A stretch of DNA of 6,588 nt from Spirochaetota bacterium (GTDB lineage Bacteria; Spirochaetota; Spirochaetia; SZUA-6): assembly GCA_003641675.1 (NCBI GenBank), contig QNBI01000120.1, forward strand, positions 1 through 6,588, in the 5' to 3' direction. Each line of letters opens with the position of its first letter. Position 1 is the stretch's first letter. This document shows, one piece after another, positions 1 to 6,035 of this stretch. The notes under the pieces are model-generated. The model saw only the letters and a program-made list of their open reading frames with translations. It made no database searches and was not told the DNA's origin. The position numbers were made by a program, and so were the translations under genes.

Positions 1-1863
1 GACAAATTTCTCTATGTCCTCCTCCGGAAGGAGTTCCTCCTCCTCCGGTATTTTTAAACCTGATCTCTTTATTCCCCCTGTAATTTTGCCCTTAACCTCG
101 ATAAGACTCCCTTCCGAAGGGTGCATTACCCTTAAGTTTATTATTTCGGGTTCGGCTAATCCCATTCCGGATGCAAACTCTAAGGCAGCAGCTGCGGCAA
201 TTGGCCGTTTTTCGGGTATAAACATGGAGACAGAGACAATTCCATCGCCTGCCCATTGGACCTCCGGTTTTATAATATCCTCACCCGAATCTGTGTTTTC
301 TTCCTTAGTTTTTTTAAGGCGGATATTAACATTATCCTTCTCATCAAGCTCATCTATATAGACTATTTTATCGTGCCTGCACAGGGTGCATCCCCCTATT
401 GAGTCGCAGGATTTTGCCGTCTTTTCGGTATATGTGCGGGTGCTGGTTCGCCCGGGCGGTCCGGTGTTTTCGCTTTCTGTACCCTCGTACCCTGAATTAT
501 AGCCGAAGTGACTGCATACCGGCGCGGCATAATCTTTCTCCCGTTTCACTATGGTATCCGCAGCTATACCGCCGTTTTGAGTACGTGCAATACCGTCGCC
601 TCTCCGCTCGGGGAAGAAACCCGAATCTACAAAATATCCCTTTTCAACGGCATTGTAGTATCCTCCCAATTCTATTATTTCCTCTAAAAAAAGAACGGCC
701 CTCTCCTTTAGCTCACGAACCTTTTCTTTCATGAATCCGTCTTTTTTAACACTCACAAGGTCTTTAAGCCCGTCCAGCCCCATTAGAGTCTGGCGGGAAG
801 TATCCACTCCGTAAATATTGTTGTAGTGCCAGGGAACATTTCTGCCCTCATCCGGTGTAATGGTGCTCTGGATATCTGCAGATGTAAGTCTCGATATGAG
901 CGTATCAAGTACATGGGTAACGGTTGCCTCTGCCGTATCGGACTCCATGTAGCGTGTGTTCTGCTGAGCCCTGAATCTAAATCCTTCAAAGAAATCGCGG
1001 AGCGCTACGGCATATGGAAGGTCAAGATACAGTTTCGGTGCCGGAGGAGCGGTAGGCGGTACTGTAGAAAGGGCTATAAGTTCTTTTTTCATGCCTGCTT
1101 TGAGAGAAAAGGCGCAGTTTACCGCATGCTGGACGAAGAGCTCGGGCAGCACCTTCCACGCCTCTTTTGCAGTGGCATTTGCATTGTGGGCGCCGTCTAT
1201 CTGGAGAATTCCTGCATCTGCCATAATTTTCTTCGCCTCGGCTGCATCGACAAAAGAACGGTGCATATTGATATTTCTATAGAGTACATTGTATTGGGGA
1301 TCTTGATGTGCTCCGTTTACTCCCTCCTCTGCAAATAGAACGGCAATTTCCGGGCCTGCAACACCGCTTACATAGGAGTGAAAATTAATAGGCCTTCCCA
1401 CTTCGTCTTCTATTGCGTCCAGTGCCTTCCTCGTTGCGCGGAGCTGTTTGCGCGTAATAGGGATGCCTCCGACTCCCTCCGGTGTTCCTTCTATGAGCCC
1501 GTCGAAGTGCGACTGTCCGGTTGTTCTTATCACCATTATATGGTCGGCACCGTGCCATGCGGCCATCCTCATTCTGCGTATATCATCCTCGAACCTGCCG
1601 GAGGCTATTTCTGTTGTTATTATGCAGTCGCTTTGAGGGTCGATATTCCCGAAGTAGTGAGCAGAGGGGAGGGGGACAGAGCTCTTTAACGGAGAACTTA
1701 CATCCTTAAGTTTAAAGGGGCCTGCGCTGAGGTCGGAATCTTCAGGCTTTTTTCTCCATGTCCAGCCGCGTCTCCTGGGTACATAACTTTCCAGCCCCTC
1801 TAAAATTTCTTTTATATCTATCTTTTTATCCGGAGTAAGATGCATTCCGCCTTTATGTTTCAT
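1..1863 (-). CDS. oraE: D-ornithine 4,5-aminomutase, large subunit OraE (3' end beyond the left edge)
   Basis: Large subunit of the adenosylcobalamin- and PLP-dependent aminomutase that moves the terminal amino group of D-ornithine to C4, giving (2R,4S)-2,4-diaminopentanoate. My translation from the ATG at 1863 stays open for 621 codons to the edge. It matches remembered Clostridium sticklandii OraE over its whole length: RRGWTWR (31-37), ITTEIASGRFEDD (82-94), GVNGAHQDPQYNVLYRNINM (181-200), STVPPTAPPAP (266-276) and QSTITPDEGRNVPWH (332-346). These blocks belong to the TIM-barrel substrate/PLP domain. The visible part ends in an acidic linker (PEEEELLPEEDIEKF). The Rossmann domain, with the cobalt-ligating DxHxxG histidine and the lysine that holds PLP, should begin within about 15-25 codons outside the window. 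The start overlaps the oraS end by 11 bases, so translation is probably coupled; Met7 is an alternative start. Unusual: a long Ser/Thr-rich linker at 457-490 followed by Cys486, Cys492 and Cys495. Confidence 0.96.
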   Translation of the reverse strand, partial: MKHKGGMHLTPDKKIDIKEILEGLESYVPRRRGWTWRKKPEDSDLSAGPFKLKDVSSPLKSSVPLPSAHYFGNIDPQSDCIITTEIASGRFEDDIRRMRMAAWHGADHIMVIRTTGQSHFDGLIEGTPEGVGGIPITRKQLRATRKALDAIEDEVGRPINFHSYVSGVAGPEIAVLFAEEGVNGAHQDPQYNVLYRNINMHRSFVDAAEAKKIMADAGILQIDGAHNANATAKEAWKVLPELFVQHAVNCAFSLKAGMKKELIALSTVPPTAPPAPKLYLDLPYAVALRDFFEGFRFRAQQNTRYMESDTAEATVTHVLDTLISRLTSADIQSTITPDEGRNVPWHYNNIYGVDTSRQTLMGLDGLKDLVSVKKDGFMKEKVRELKERAVLFLEEIIELGGYYNAVEKGYFVDSGFFPERRGDGIARTQNGGIAADTIVKREKDYAAPVCSHFGYNSGYEGTESENTGPPGRTSTRTYTEKTAKSCDSIGGCTLCRHDKIVYIDELDEKDNVNIRLKKTKEENTDSGEDIIKPEVQWAGDGIVSVSMFIPEKRPIAAAAALEFASGMGLAEPEIINLRVMHPSEGSLIEVKGKITGGIKRSGLKIPEEEELLPEEDIEKFV

Positions 1864-2224
1864 TTTCCCAGAACTTCCCTTTTATCATTTCAAGTCCTGC
1901 TTTCTTTACGGAGAGCCCGCTTCTGTTAGAAGCCTTAAGAACAAGAGCCCCTGCGCCGTGCCCTAAAAGACCCTTTTCCAATGCCTTAGTGACGATGGCT
2001 TTTGCCTCTGGACCGGAGAAACCCATACGGAGGAGAACAGAACGTTCTATGGACGGGCTTGTATAGGCCTTTGCCTCCTCTATAAGCGGTGAAACCACTT
2101 TGTCTGCAAGTACCCAGAATCTTTTCTTTAGCTCTTCATCGCTTAGAGCTTCTAGGTGCTTTCTTCTAACCTCGAAATCGTCCTCTCTCTCTGGAACCTT
2201 TACACTTGTAATTCTGTCATTCAT
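1853..2224 (-). CDS. oraS: D-ornithine 4,5-aminomutase, small subunit OraS
   Basis: Small subunit partner of OraE; the two form the heterotetrameric ornithine aminomutase in the cytoplasm. The protein has 123 residues, close to the roughly 121 of the Clostridium sticklandii subunit. It shows the expected features: an N-terminal segment with VPEREDDFEVRRKHL, then DEELKKRFWVLADKVVSPLIEEAK (residues about 29-52), SPSIERSVLLRMGFSG (about 56-71), and a Gly-rich GLLGHGAGALVL stretch near residue 85-96. It is all soluble, with no signal peptide or membrane segment. An AGGGGG ribosome binding site lies 9 bases before the ATG, one of the clearest in the operon and sensible after the 30-base gap from ortB. 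Its last codons overlap the oraE start by 11 bases, which suits two subunits made in fixed ratio. Identification rests on sequence and on its place directly before oraE. Confidence 0.95.
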   Translation of the reverse strand: MNDRITSVKVPEREDDFEVRRKHLEALSDEELKKRFWVLADKVVSPLIEEAKAYTSPSIERSVLLRMGFSGPEAKAIVTKALEKGLLGHGAGALVLKASNRSGLSVKKAGLEMIKGKFWENET

Positions 2225-2254
2225 GTCTGGAATCCCCCTAATCTTTTTACTGCA

Positions 2255-3685
2255 TCACTTAAAAATCTCATTCATAATGCGTTTAATCATTTCAGAATTC
2301 GCCCTGGAATCCTCCATGAGAAATTCAATATCCTCTTTTTTACATTCCTTCTTCTGTTTATACAGGTTTTTAAGCGCTCGTGTAACGTAGGATTCCCTTA
2401 GTTTCCCAAGGTCAACATCCCTAACTCTAATCTGCTCTGGTCTTTCAGGAATGATAATTGATTCACCCGGAACATTCTCCGCCGGATCTCCCCGTTTCAC
2501 CTTTATCCCCATTTTCTTTGCCAGGTTTAACTGTGCGGTAGGGTGCTTACCCGCACCAGTGTATTCTGTTTCCTGAACAACTAAAATTTCATCGCTTTTC
2601 ATATCTCTTGCAATTGCAAAACCGGCCGCAAGGGATGTGTTTCCGGCAGGCCCCCTCTCCATCCCCTCAAGCTCCGCTAAAGCCCTGGTAATATAGAAAA
2701 CTTCACCCTGGCTTACAGTTACATAGCGGTCAAGATACTTAAGAGGCCTTGCCGAGTTAAAGGGTACGTCCGTTCTGTCCGGCCACTCTGCAAAGGGGAT
2801 GCCGAAGCCTGTATGTCCCGTTGTAAATGATTTTCTGTTAAAATCCCTGTCCGAAGCCATGTGTAGACCGGATAAATCGACACTGGCGCCGATAACTTCT
2901 GTGTTATGTGCACCTGCCTTTATAAGCCCCCTTGCAGTGCCTGTAACATTGCCGCCCCCTGCATGGGTTACAACAACAACTTCCGGAAACTTACCGGTTC
3001 GTTTTTTAACATCCGAAGCGATTTCGAACCCAAGGCTCTCAATACCGAGTACTGAGAAAGGGGTGTAAAGGGAAGCGTTAAAAAAACCTGTCTCCTCTAG
3101 GACTGTTAAGAATACATAGAACAGTTCTGGTCCAACGCTTAAACGCAGAACTTCCGCCCCGTATGCTTCGCAGGCTCTCGCCTTTTCGAGTATTTCCGGC
3201 TGGGCGATTCCCCTGCTGTCGAAGGCTTCCTGTACGATTATGCAGCGGAGAAGGTTTTTTGCAGACTGCGATGCAACTGCCGCCCCGTAGTTTCCGCTTG
3301 TAGCTGCAGCAACACCGGGATAGCCCCGCCCTTTTGCTTCATATACAGAAACAGAGGCCCTCCTGTCCTTAAAAGAGCCGGAGGGGTTGGCGGATTCATC
3401 CTTTAAAAAGATTCTGGCCCCTCTGCCCGGCTGTGAAATCTTTCTTATAAGGCGGTTTATGTTTTTAAGCTCTACAAGCGGAGTATTTCCCACGCTTGTC
3501 TGTCTCTGAATATTTATAACTTTATCCAGTGTATATCCGGTGCTTTTAAGCAATCCTTCATAGTCATAGGCGAGGGCGCCTATACGGAATTTAGCATAGT
3601 CTATTCCTACAGAGGATTTCATAATTTCATTGCGGCGTTTCATTACAGATTCATAGCTCTGCTTTGAATGTTTTAAATCTCTCAT
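2255..3685 (-). CDS. ortB: 2-amino-4-oxopentanoate thiolase, beta subunit OrtB (PLP-dependent)
   Basis: Catalytic PLP subunit of 2-amino-4-ketopentanoate thiolase, which cleaves 2-amino-4-oxopentanoate with CoA to acetyl-CoA and D-alanine. The 476-residue protein has a fold type II (threonine synthase/tryptophan synthase beta-like) core. LKDESANPSGSFKDRRAS (94-111) contains the PLP Schiff-base lysine, Lys106. ATSGNYGAAVAS (128-139) is the substrate/carboxylate loop, and THAGGGNVTGTARG (240-253) is the phosphate-binding glycine loop. An N-terminal helical extension of about 60 residues (MRDLKHSKQSYESVMKRRNE...) and a charged C-terminal helical tail flank the core. The family resemblance alone could suggest threonine synthase, but the length, the adjacent ortA and ord, and the following oraSE support OrtB. 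The start ATG overlaps the ortA stop (ATGA), with only a weak AG-rich stretch upstream, so coupling to ortA is likely. A gap of 30 bases separates its TGA from oraS. Confidence 0.94.
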   Translation of the reverse strand: MRDLKHSKQSYESVMKRRNEIMKSSVGIDYAKFRIGALAYDYEGLLKSTGYTLDKVINIQRQTSVGNTPLVELKNINRLIRKISQPGRGARIFLKDESANPSGSFKDRRASVSVYEAKGRGYPGVAAATSGNYGAAVASQSAKNLLRCIIVQEAFDSRGIAQPEILEKARACEAYGAEVLRLSVGPELFYVFLTVLEETGFFNASLYTPFSVLGIESLGFEIASDVKKRTGKFPEVVVVTHAGGGNVTGTARGLIKAGAHNTEVIGASVDLSGLHMASDRDFNRKSFTTGHTGFGIPFAEWPDRTDVPFNSARPLKYLDRYVTVSQGEVFYITRALAELEGMERGPAGNTSLAAGFAIARDMKSDEILVVQETEYTGAGKHPTAQLNLAKKMGIKVKRGDPAENVPGESIIIPERPEQIRVRDVDLGKLRESYVTRALKNLYKQKKECKKEDIEFLMEDSRANSEMIKRIMNEIFK

Positions 3686-3990
3686 TTTTTTAAGCTGCTT
3701 TTCTTTCTCAAGATATTCTTAAGTTCTTCGCCTATTGCAAGGAGTTCCGATATCGGTTTTCCGAAGGTGTGCTCGTATCCCGGATTTTCTGCAATAAGGG
3801 TACCGGTTAAAACACGGCCGGCCAAGGTGCCAATGCTTACCTCTTTCCCTATTTCCGAAGTTTCAAGTAAGAAACCCCGCGCTTTTAATTCCAGGGGGAC
3901 TTTTTTTGTATCTACAGGGATATGGGCCGCCCTTGATTCCGGTTCAAGGATGATTCTGTGAATTTCGACCCAGCTTCCCTTCCGTATCAT
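3682..3990 (-). CDS. ortA: 2-amino-4-oxopentanoate thiolase, alpha subunit OrtA
   Basis: Small subunit of the OrtAB thiolase; it acts with OrtB in the CoA-dependent cleavage of 2-amino-4-oxopentanoate. The product has 102 residues, the usual size. It begins with KGSWVEIHRIIL (4-15) and includes the charged segment AAHIPVDTKKVPLELKARGF (21-40), where OrtA proteins carry a similar PxDTKxVPLE-type run. It then has the characteristic NPGYEHTFGKPISELLAIGEEL (69-90) before a lysine-rich tail. No catalytic cofactor motif is visible; PLP chemistry belongs to OrtB. The gene sits between ord and ortB with a 4-base ATGA overlap on both sides. An AAGAGAG stretch about nine bases before its ATG lies inside the ord coding sequence and can serve as ribosome binding site. 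The small size would make it unrecognisable alone, but the NPGYEHTFG motif and context are persuasive. Confidence 0.93.
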   Translation of the reverse strand: MIRKGSWVEIHRIILEPESRAAHIPVDTKKVPLELKARGFLLETSEIGKEVSIGTLAGRVLTGTLIAENPGYEHTFGKPISELLAIGEELKNILRKKSSLKK

Positions 3991-5027
3991 TTAATAAGCT
4001 CTCTTATATCGCCTAGAAGCGCCGCTGGAGCAGGCATCTCTGCCATGGAAAAGAGTCCTGGTTCTGCATTTAGCACATGGGGTATCATATTCACGGCAAG
4101 CGCAACAGTACCTATTCCTCCCGGGATTTCCGGCGATATGGAAAGGCTGATATCCGGTGTGCCCTTTATTGTTATTCTGTCGCCGGTTTTTACTCCCTCC
4201 AGTTCGGGATGAACCTGCTGAGGATGGATGAGTCTAATAACAGGTTTTCCCTTTGTATAGGCTGTACAGGTGTGCTCGCATCCTGCAGTCTGGCCGGGGT
4301 GTATCGTAACTTCCGGGGTTTTCCTTTCGACATTACTCACAATGGGTTTTCTTGTCTGTTCTATTCCGTCGATTTTCCAGCCGAGCGCTTTTGATATCAT
4401 ACTTACAGATTGTGGAAAGCCGAAATGGCCCACAACTCTACCTTCCTCAAGACCTCTGTAAAATTGTTTGGTTGTAAGCCCTACGCCTTGCGTTTTAAGT
4501 ACCGAATAGCCGTAAGGTGAAAGGTCGTTCACCCTGGAGGCTTCGATAGAATCTACATTAAAGCAGACTCCGGTAAGGGCAATAACGAGGTAGTCGAGTA
4601 CATATCCCGGGTTTATACCTGTTCCGAGCACAGATACGCCGTTCCGGAGGGCTAACGTTTCTATTTTTTCTGCTATTTCCGGCGTACTGTATGCAGGATA
4701 GCTCAATTCTTCCGCTATTGTGATAACATTAGCACCGTTTTTTAATGCTGTTTTAATTTCTGGCCAGGCATCTGCTGCTTTTGAAGAAGTACACTGTATA
4801 AGAATATCAGGTTTTTTTGTTTTAATAAGTTCATCGAGATTTCCGTATAGAAGTATACCGGTTTTTTTATTTAAGCCTAAAGCGGAGGACAAATCCCTTC
4901 CGGCATTCTGTCTGCGTTTTACATAAACGCCGGTTAACTCTATTCCTTTCTTTTCAAGCAGAAGACGACAGACACCGCTTCCCATATTGCCGCTGCCTGC
5001 CACTGCTGCCTTTATGTTTTTGGCCAT
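3987..5027 (-). CDS. ord: 2,4-diaminopentanoate dehydrogenase Ord
   Basis: NAD(P)+-dependent dehydrogenase that oxidatively deaminates (2R,4S)-2,4-diaminopentanoate to 2-amino-4-oxopentanoate; first gene of the operon. From the ATG at 5027 it has 346 residues, close to remembered Clostridium sticklandii Ord (about 350). The N-terminal Rossmann fold has AVAGSGNMGSGVCRLLLEKK with GxGxxG at 11-16. The middle shows EELSYPAYSTPE, SVLGTGINPGYVLDYLV and the RVNDLSPYG-type block. The C-terminal half has GHFGFPQS, HPQQVHPELEGVKTGD and PEIPGGIGTVALAVNMIPHVLNA-type sequence, all diagnostic of Ord and distant from dihydrodipicolinate reductase. The frame stays open 18 codons further to a TTG at 5081, but that TTG is the first triplet of a near-consensus -35 box. 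The extra residues (MTETLFCNIRIVEAEKTA) are not part of the Rossmann fold, so the shorter start is chosen. An AGAGG lies 14 bases before the ATG, a rather long spacing. The stop overlaps ortA by ATGA. Confidence 0.93.
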   Translation of the reverse strand: MAKNIKAAVAGSGNMGSGVCRLLLEKKGIELTGVYVKRRQNAGRDLSSALGLNKKTGILLYGNLDELIKTKKPDILIQCTSSKAADAWPEIKTALKNGANVITIAEELSYPAYSTPEIAEKIETLALRNGVSVLGTGINPGYVLDYLVIALTGVCFNVDSIEASRVNDLSPYGYSVLKTQGVGLTTKQFYRGLEEGRVVGHFGFPQSVSMISKALGWKIDGIEQTRKPIVSNVERKTPEVTIHPGQTAGCEHTCTAYTKGKPVIRLIHPQQVHPELEGVKTGDRITIKGTPDISLSISPEIPGGIGTVALAVNMIPHVLNAEPGLFSMAEMPAPAALLGDIRELIK

Positions 5028-5052
5028 GGCTGTTTTCTCTGCCTCTACTATT

Positions 5053-5081
5053 CGTATATTGCAGAATAATGTTTCTGTCAA
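5053..5081 (-). promoter_or_regulatory. Sigma70-type promoter for the ord-ortA-ortB-oraS-oraE operon
   Basis: Reading the minus strand, a perfect TTGACA (5081-5076) is followed by exactly 17 bases and then TATACG (5058-5053; 4 of 6 to TATAAT, with the TATA core intact). Transcription would start near 5046, giving a leader of about 19 bases that begins around the AGAGG motif and ends at the ord ATG at 5027. The -35 box coincides with the TTG that would be the start of the longest ord frame. Seen in sequence; activity is inferred. Confidence 0.6.
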
Positions 5082-5103
5082 GGTTATATAAATTTTCCTT
5101 GAC
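5077..5103. repeat. Inverted repeat (7-base arms, 13-base AT-rich centre), candidate operator
   Basis: GTCAAGG (5077-5083) and CCTTGAC (5097-5103) are perfect inverted copies around an all-A/T centre, TTATATAAATTTT. The left arm, read on the minus strand, contains five of the six bases of the ord -35 box; the right arm reads TTGACT towards rlpA, but I see no good -10 at 16-18 bases from it. A dimeric regulator binding here would cover the ord -35 box. The arms are short, so chance is possible. There is no T-tract, so it is not a typical terminator. Confidence 0.45.
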
Positions 5104-5178
5104 TCTGTCCTGTAAAATCGGCAATGCTTAATTGGTGTTTGTTAAAATTATAGATGTTTTAAGTCGATACATAGAAGA

Positions 5179-5775
5179 GTGAAACAGAGATTTCTGTTTT
5201 TATTATTTTTTATTCTTGTAATTCCCGTTTTGTCTGCCTTCGTTTCTGAGCAGGGATATGCATCCTGGTATGGCGGAAAGTTTCATGGAAGACGTACGGC
5301 AAGCGGAGAAATATTCAATACCAACAGCTTAACCGCGGCTCACAAAACTCTTCCCTTCGGTACTATTGTGAAGGTTACCAATATAGCTAATGGCAAGTTT
5401 ACTCTTGTCCGTATTAATGATCGGGGGCCTTTTGTACCCGGAAGAATAATTGATCTTTCAAGAGCGGCTGCAGAAGAAATAGGAATGATTGGCAGCGGCG
5501 TAGCCAGGGTGCGTCTTGATATTGTTGCACGGGCAAAGATAAAGGATATTTTAAGCATACAGGTTGGAGCTTTTAAGGTAGAGGAAAATGCCGGAAAATT
5601 AAAGAAAAAACTGGAAAAATATGAATTTCCGGTAGTTTTGCGATACGCTGATAATGGAATCGTAAGGGTTGTAATTGAAAACGTAGTAAAAAAGGATCTG
5701 GAAAGCACTTTAAAAAAACTTTCCGGTCTTGGATACATTAACCCGCTTGTAATACATGAAAATATTAAAAAGTAA
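5179..5775 (+). CDS. rlpA: RlpA-family septal ring lytic transglycosylase-like protein with SPOR domain
   Basis: Exported cell-wall protein, probably cleaving or binding septal peptidoglycan. The 198 residues start at a GTG with [20 protein letters not shown], a signal peptide likely cut after Ala20. There is no lipobox cysteine, so unlike Escherichia coli RlpA it is not an evident lipoprotein. The double-psi beta-barrel spans about 24-115: [19 protein letters not shown] (26-44), [18 protein letters not shown] (51-68), INDRGPF (79-85) and [14 protein letters not shown] (89-102). Glu44, His55 and Asp81 align with the residues reported as catalytic in Pseudomonas aeruginosa RlpA, with the same spacing (11 and 26). 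A SPOR-type domain follows, from [18 protein letters not shown] (124-141) to the end; such domains bind denuded septal glycan. The Shine-Dalgarno is weak (AGAAG almost touching the GTG), but the signal peptide begins exactly at the GTG and no other start fits before the upstream stop at 5143. No clear promoter found upstream. Confidence 0.9.
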   Translation: MKQRFLFLLFFILVIPVLSAFVSEQGYASWYGGKFHGRRTASGEIFNTNSLTAAHKTLPFGTIVKVTNIANGKFTLVRINDRGPFVPGRIIDLSRAAAEEIGMIGSGVARVRLDIVARAKIKDILSIQVGAFKVEENAGKLKKKLEKYEFPVVLRYADNGIVRVVIENVVKKDLESTLKKLSGLGYINPLVIHENIKK

Positions 5776-5776
5776 C

Positions 5777-5781
5777 GGAGG
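5777..5781 (+). promoter_or_regulatory. Strong ribosome binding site of the 70-residue gene
   Basis: GGAGG begins two bases after the rlpA stop codon and lies six bases before the ATG at 5788. It is much stronger than the rlpA site, which suggests the small protein is made at a higher level than RlpA from the same message and supports this short frame as a real gene. Confidence 0.75.
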
Positions 5782-5787
5782 TTTTAG

Positions 5788-6000
5788 ATGGCAAAAAAGA
5801 AACAAAAAATTGCAAGCTATCTCATTGCAAAGGGGCTTATCAGTGTCGAACAGGCTAAAGAGATTATGCAGGAGCAGGACGGTAAAAGCGGCATAACAAA
5901 GGAGATGTTCGGAAGAATAGCGGTCAAAAAGGGTTATATAACGGAAGATGCTCTAAATAAGGCAATACTTGCAAAAGAAAGGGAAGAGGCCGGCTATTAA
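5788..6000 (+). CDS. Small protein with two MshEN/GspE N-terminal-like motifs
   Basis: A 70-residue, lysine-rich, soluble protein with no signal peptide. It consists of two similar segments: KIASYLIAKGLISVEQAKEI... (7-30) and MFGRIAVKKGYITEDALNKA... (40-63). Each fits the 24-residue spacing of the MshEN motif (RLGxxLxxxGxxxxxxLxxxLxxQ) found in GspE/PilB-type ATPases: hydrophobic, small residue, then Gly10, then a helix with aliphatic positions. The second keeps FG..A...G......L...I. In MshEN domains the two motifs bind cyclic di-GMP and are separated by about 23 residues; here the linker is 9, and the leading arginines are Lys7 and Met40. Binding is therefore doubtful and the name is by resemblance only. 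It follows rlpA by 12 bases with a strong ribosome binding site, so the two are probably co-transcribed. Role unknown; a scaffold or regulatory partner is possible. Confidence 0.75.
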   Translation: MAKKKQKIASYLIAKGLISVEQAKEIMQEQDGKSGITKEMFGRIAVKKGYITEDALNKAILAKEREEAGY

Positions 6001-6035
6001 GCAGAGAATTTTTGAGTAGGAGAGGGCGTACCAGA

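Noticed and set aside
20..48. CTCCTCCGG repeated near the left edge
   Set aside because: It encodes the acidic Pro-Glu linker of OraE (PEEEELLPEED), so the repetition reflects codons, not a separate element.
826..1338. A 170-codon plus-strand open frame
   Set aside because: It lies wholly antisense to conserved oraE coding sequence and its translation is cysteine/arginine-rich without recognisable domains; it is a shadow frame.
2100..2401. Plus-strand frames of 96 and 81 codons across the oraS/ortB junction
   Set aside because: Both overlap the real minus-strand genes and mirror their codons; no ribosome binding site or domain supports them.
5028..5081. TTG-started N-terminal extension of ord
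   Set aside because: The TTG is part of a TTGACA -35 box with a 17-base spacer to TATACG, and the extra residues precede the Rossmann fold without matching the family.
5099..5160. Plus-strand promoter for rlpA using TTGACT at 5099 or TAAAAT at 5143
   Set aside because: TTGACT has no acceptable -10 at 16-18 bases, and TAAAAT (5 of 6) has no matching -35; too weak to annotate.
5340..5738. A 132-codon minus-strand open frame inside rlpA
   Set aside because: It is antisense to the conserved RlpA barrel and SPOR domain; the composition (S, T, F, R) is that of a reverse shadow and it has no homology I recognise.
6001..6035. Bidirectional terminator between the small gene and dxs
   Set aside because: The 35 bases show no convincing stem-loop with a T-tract on either strand.
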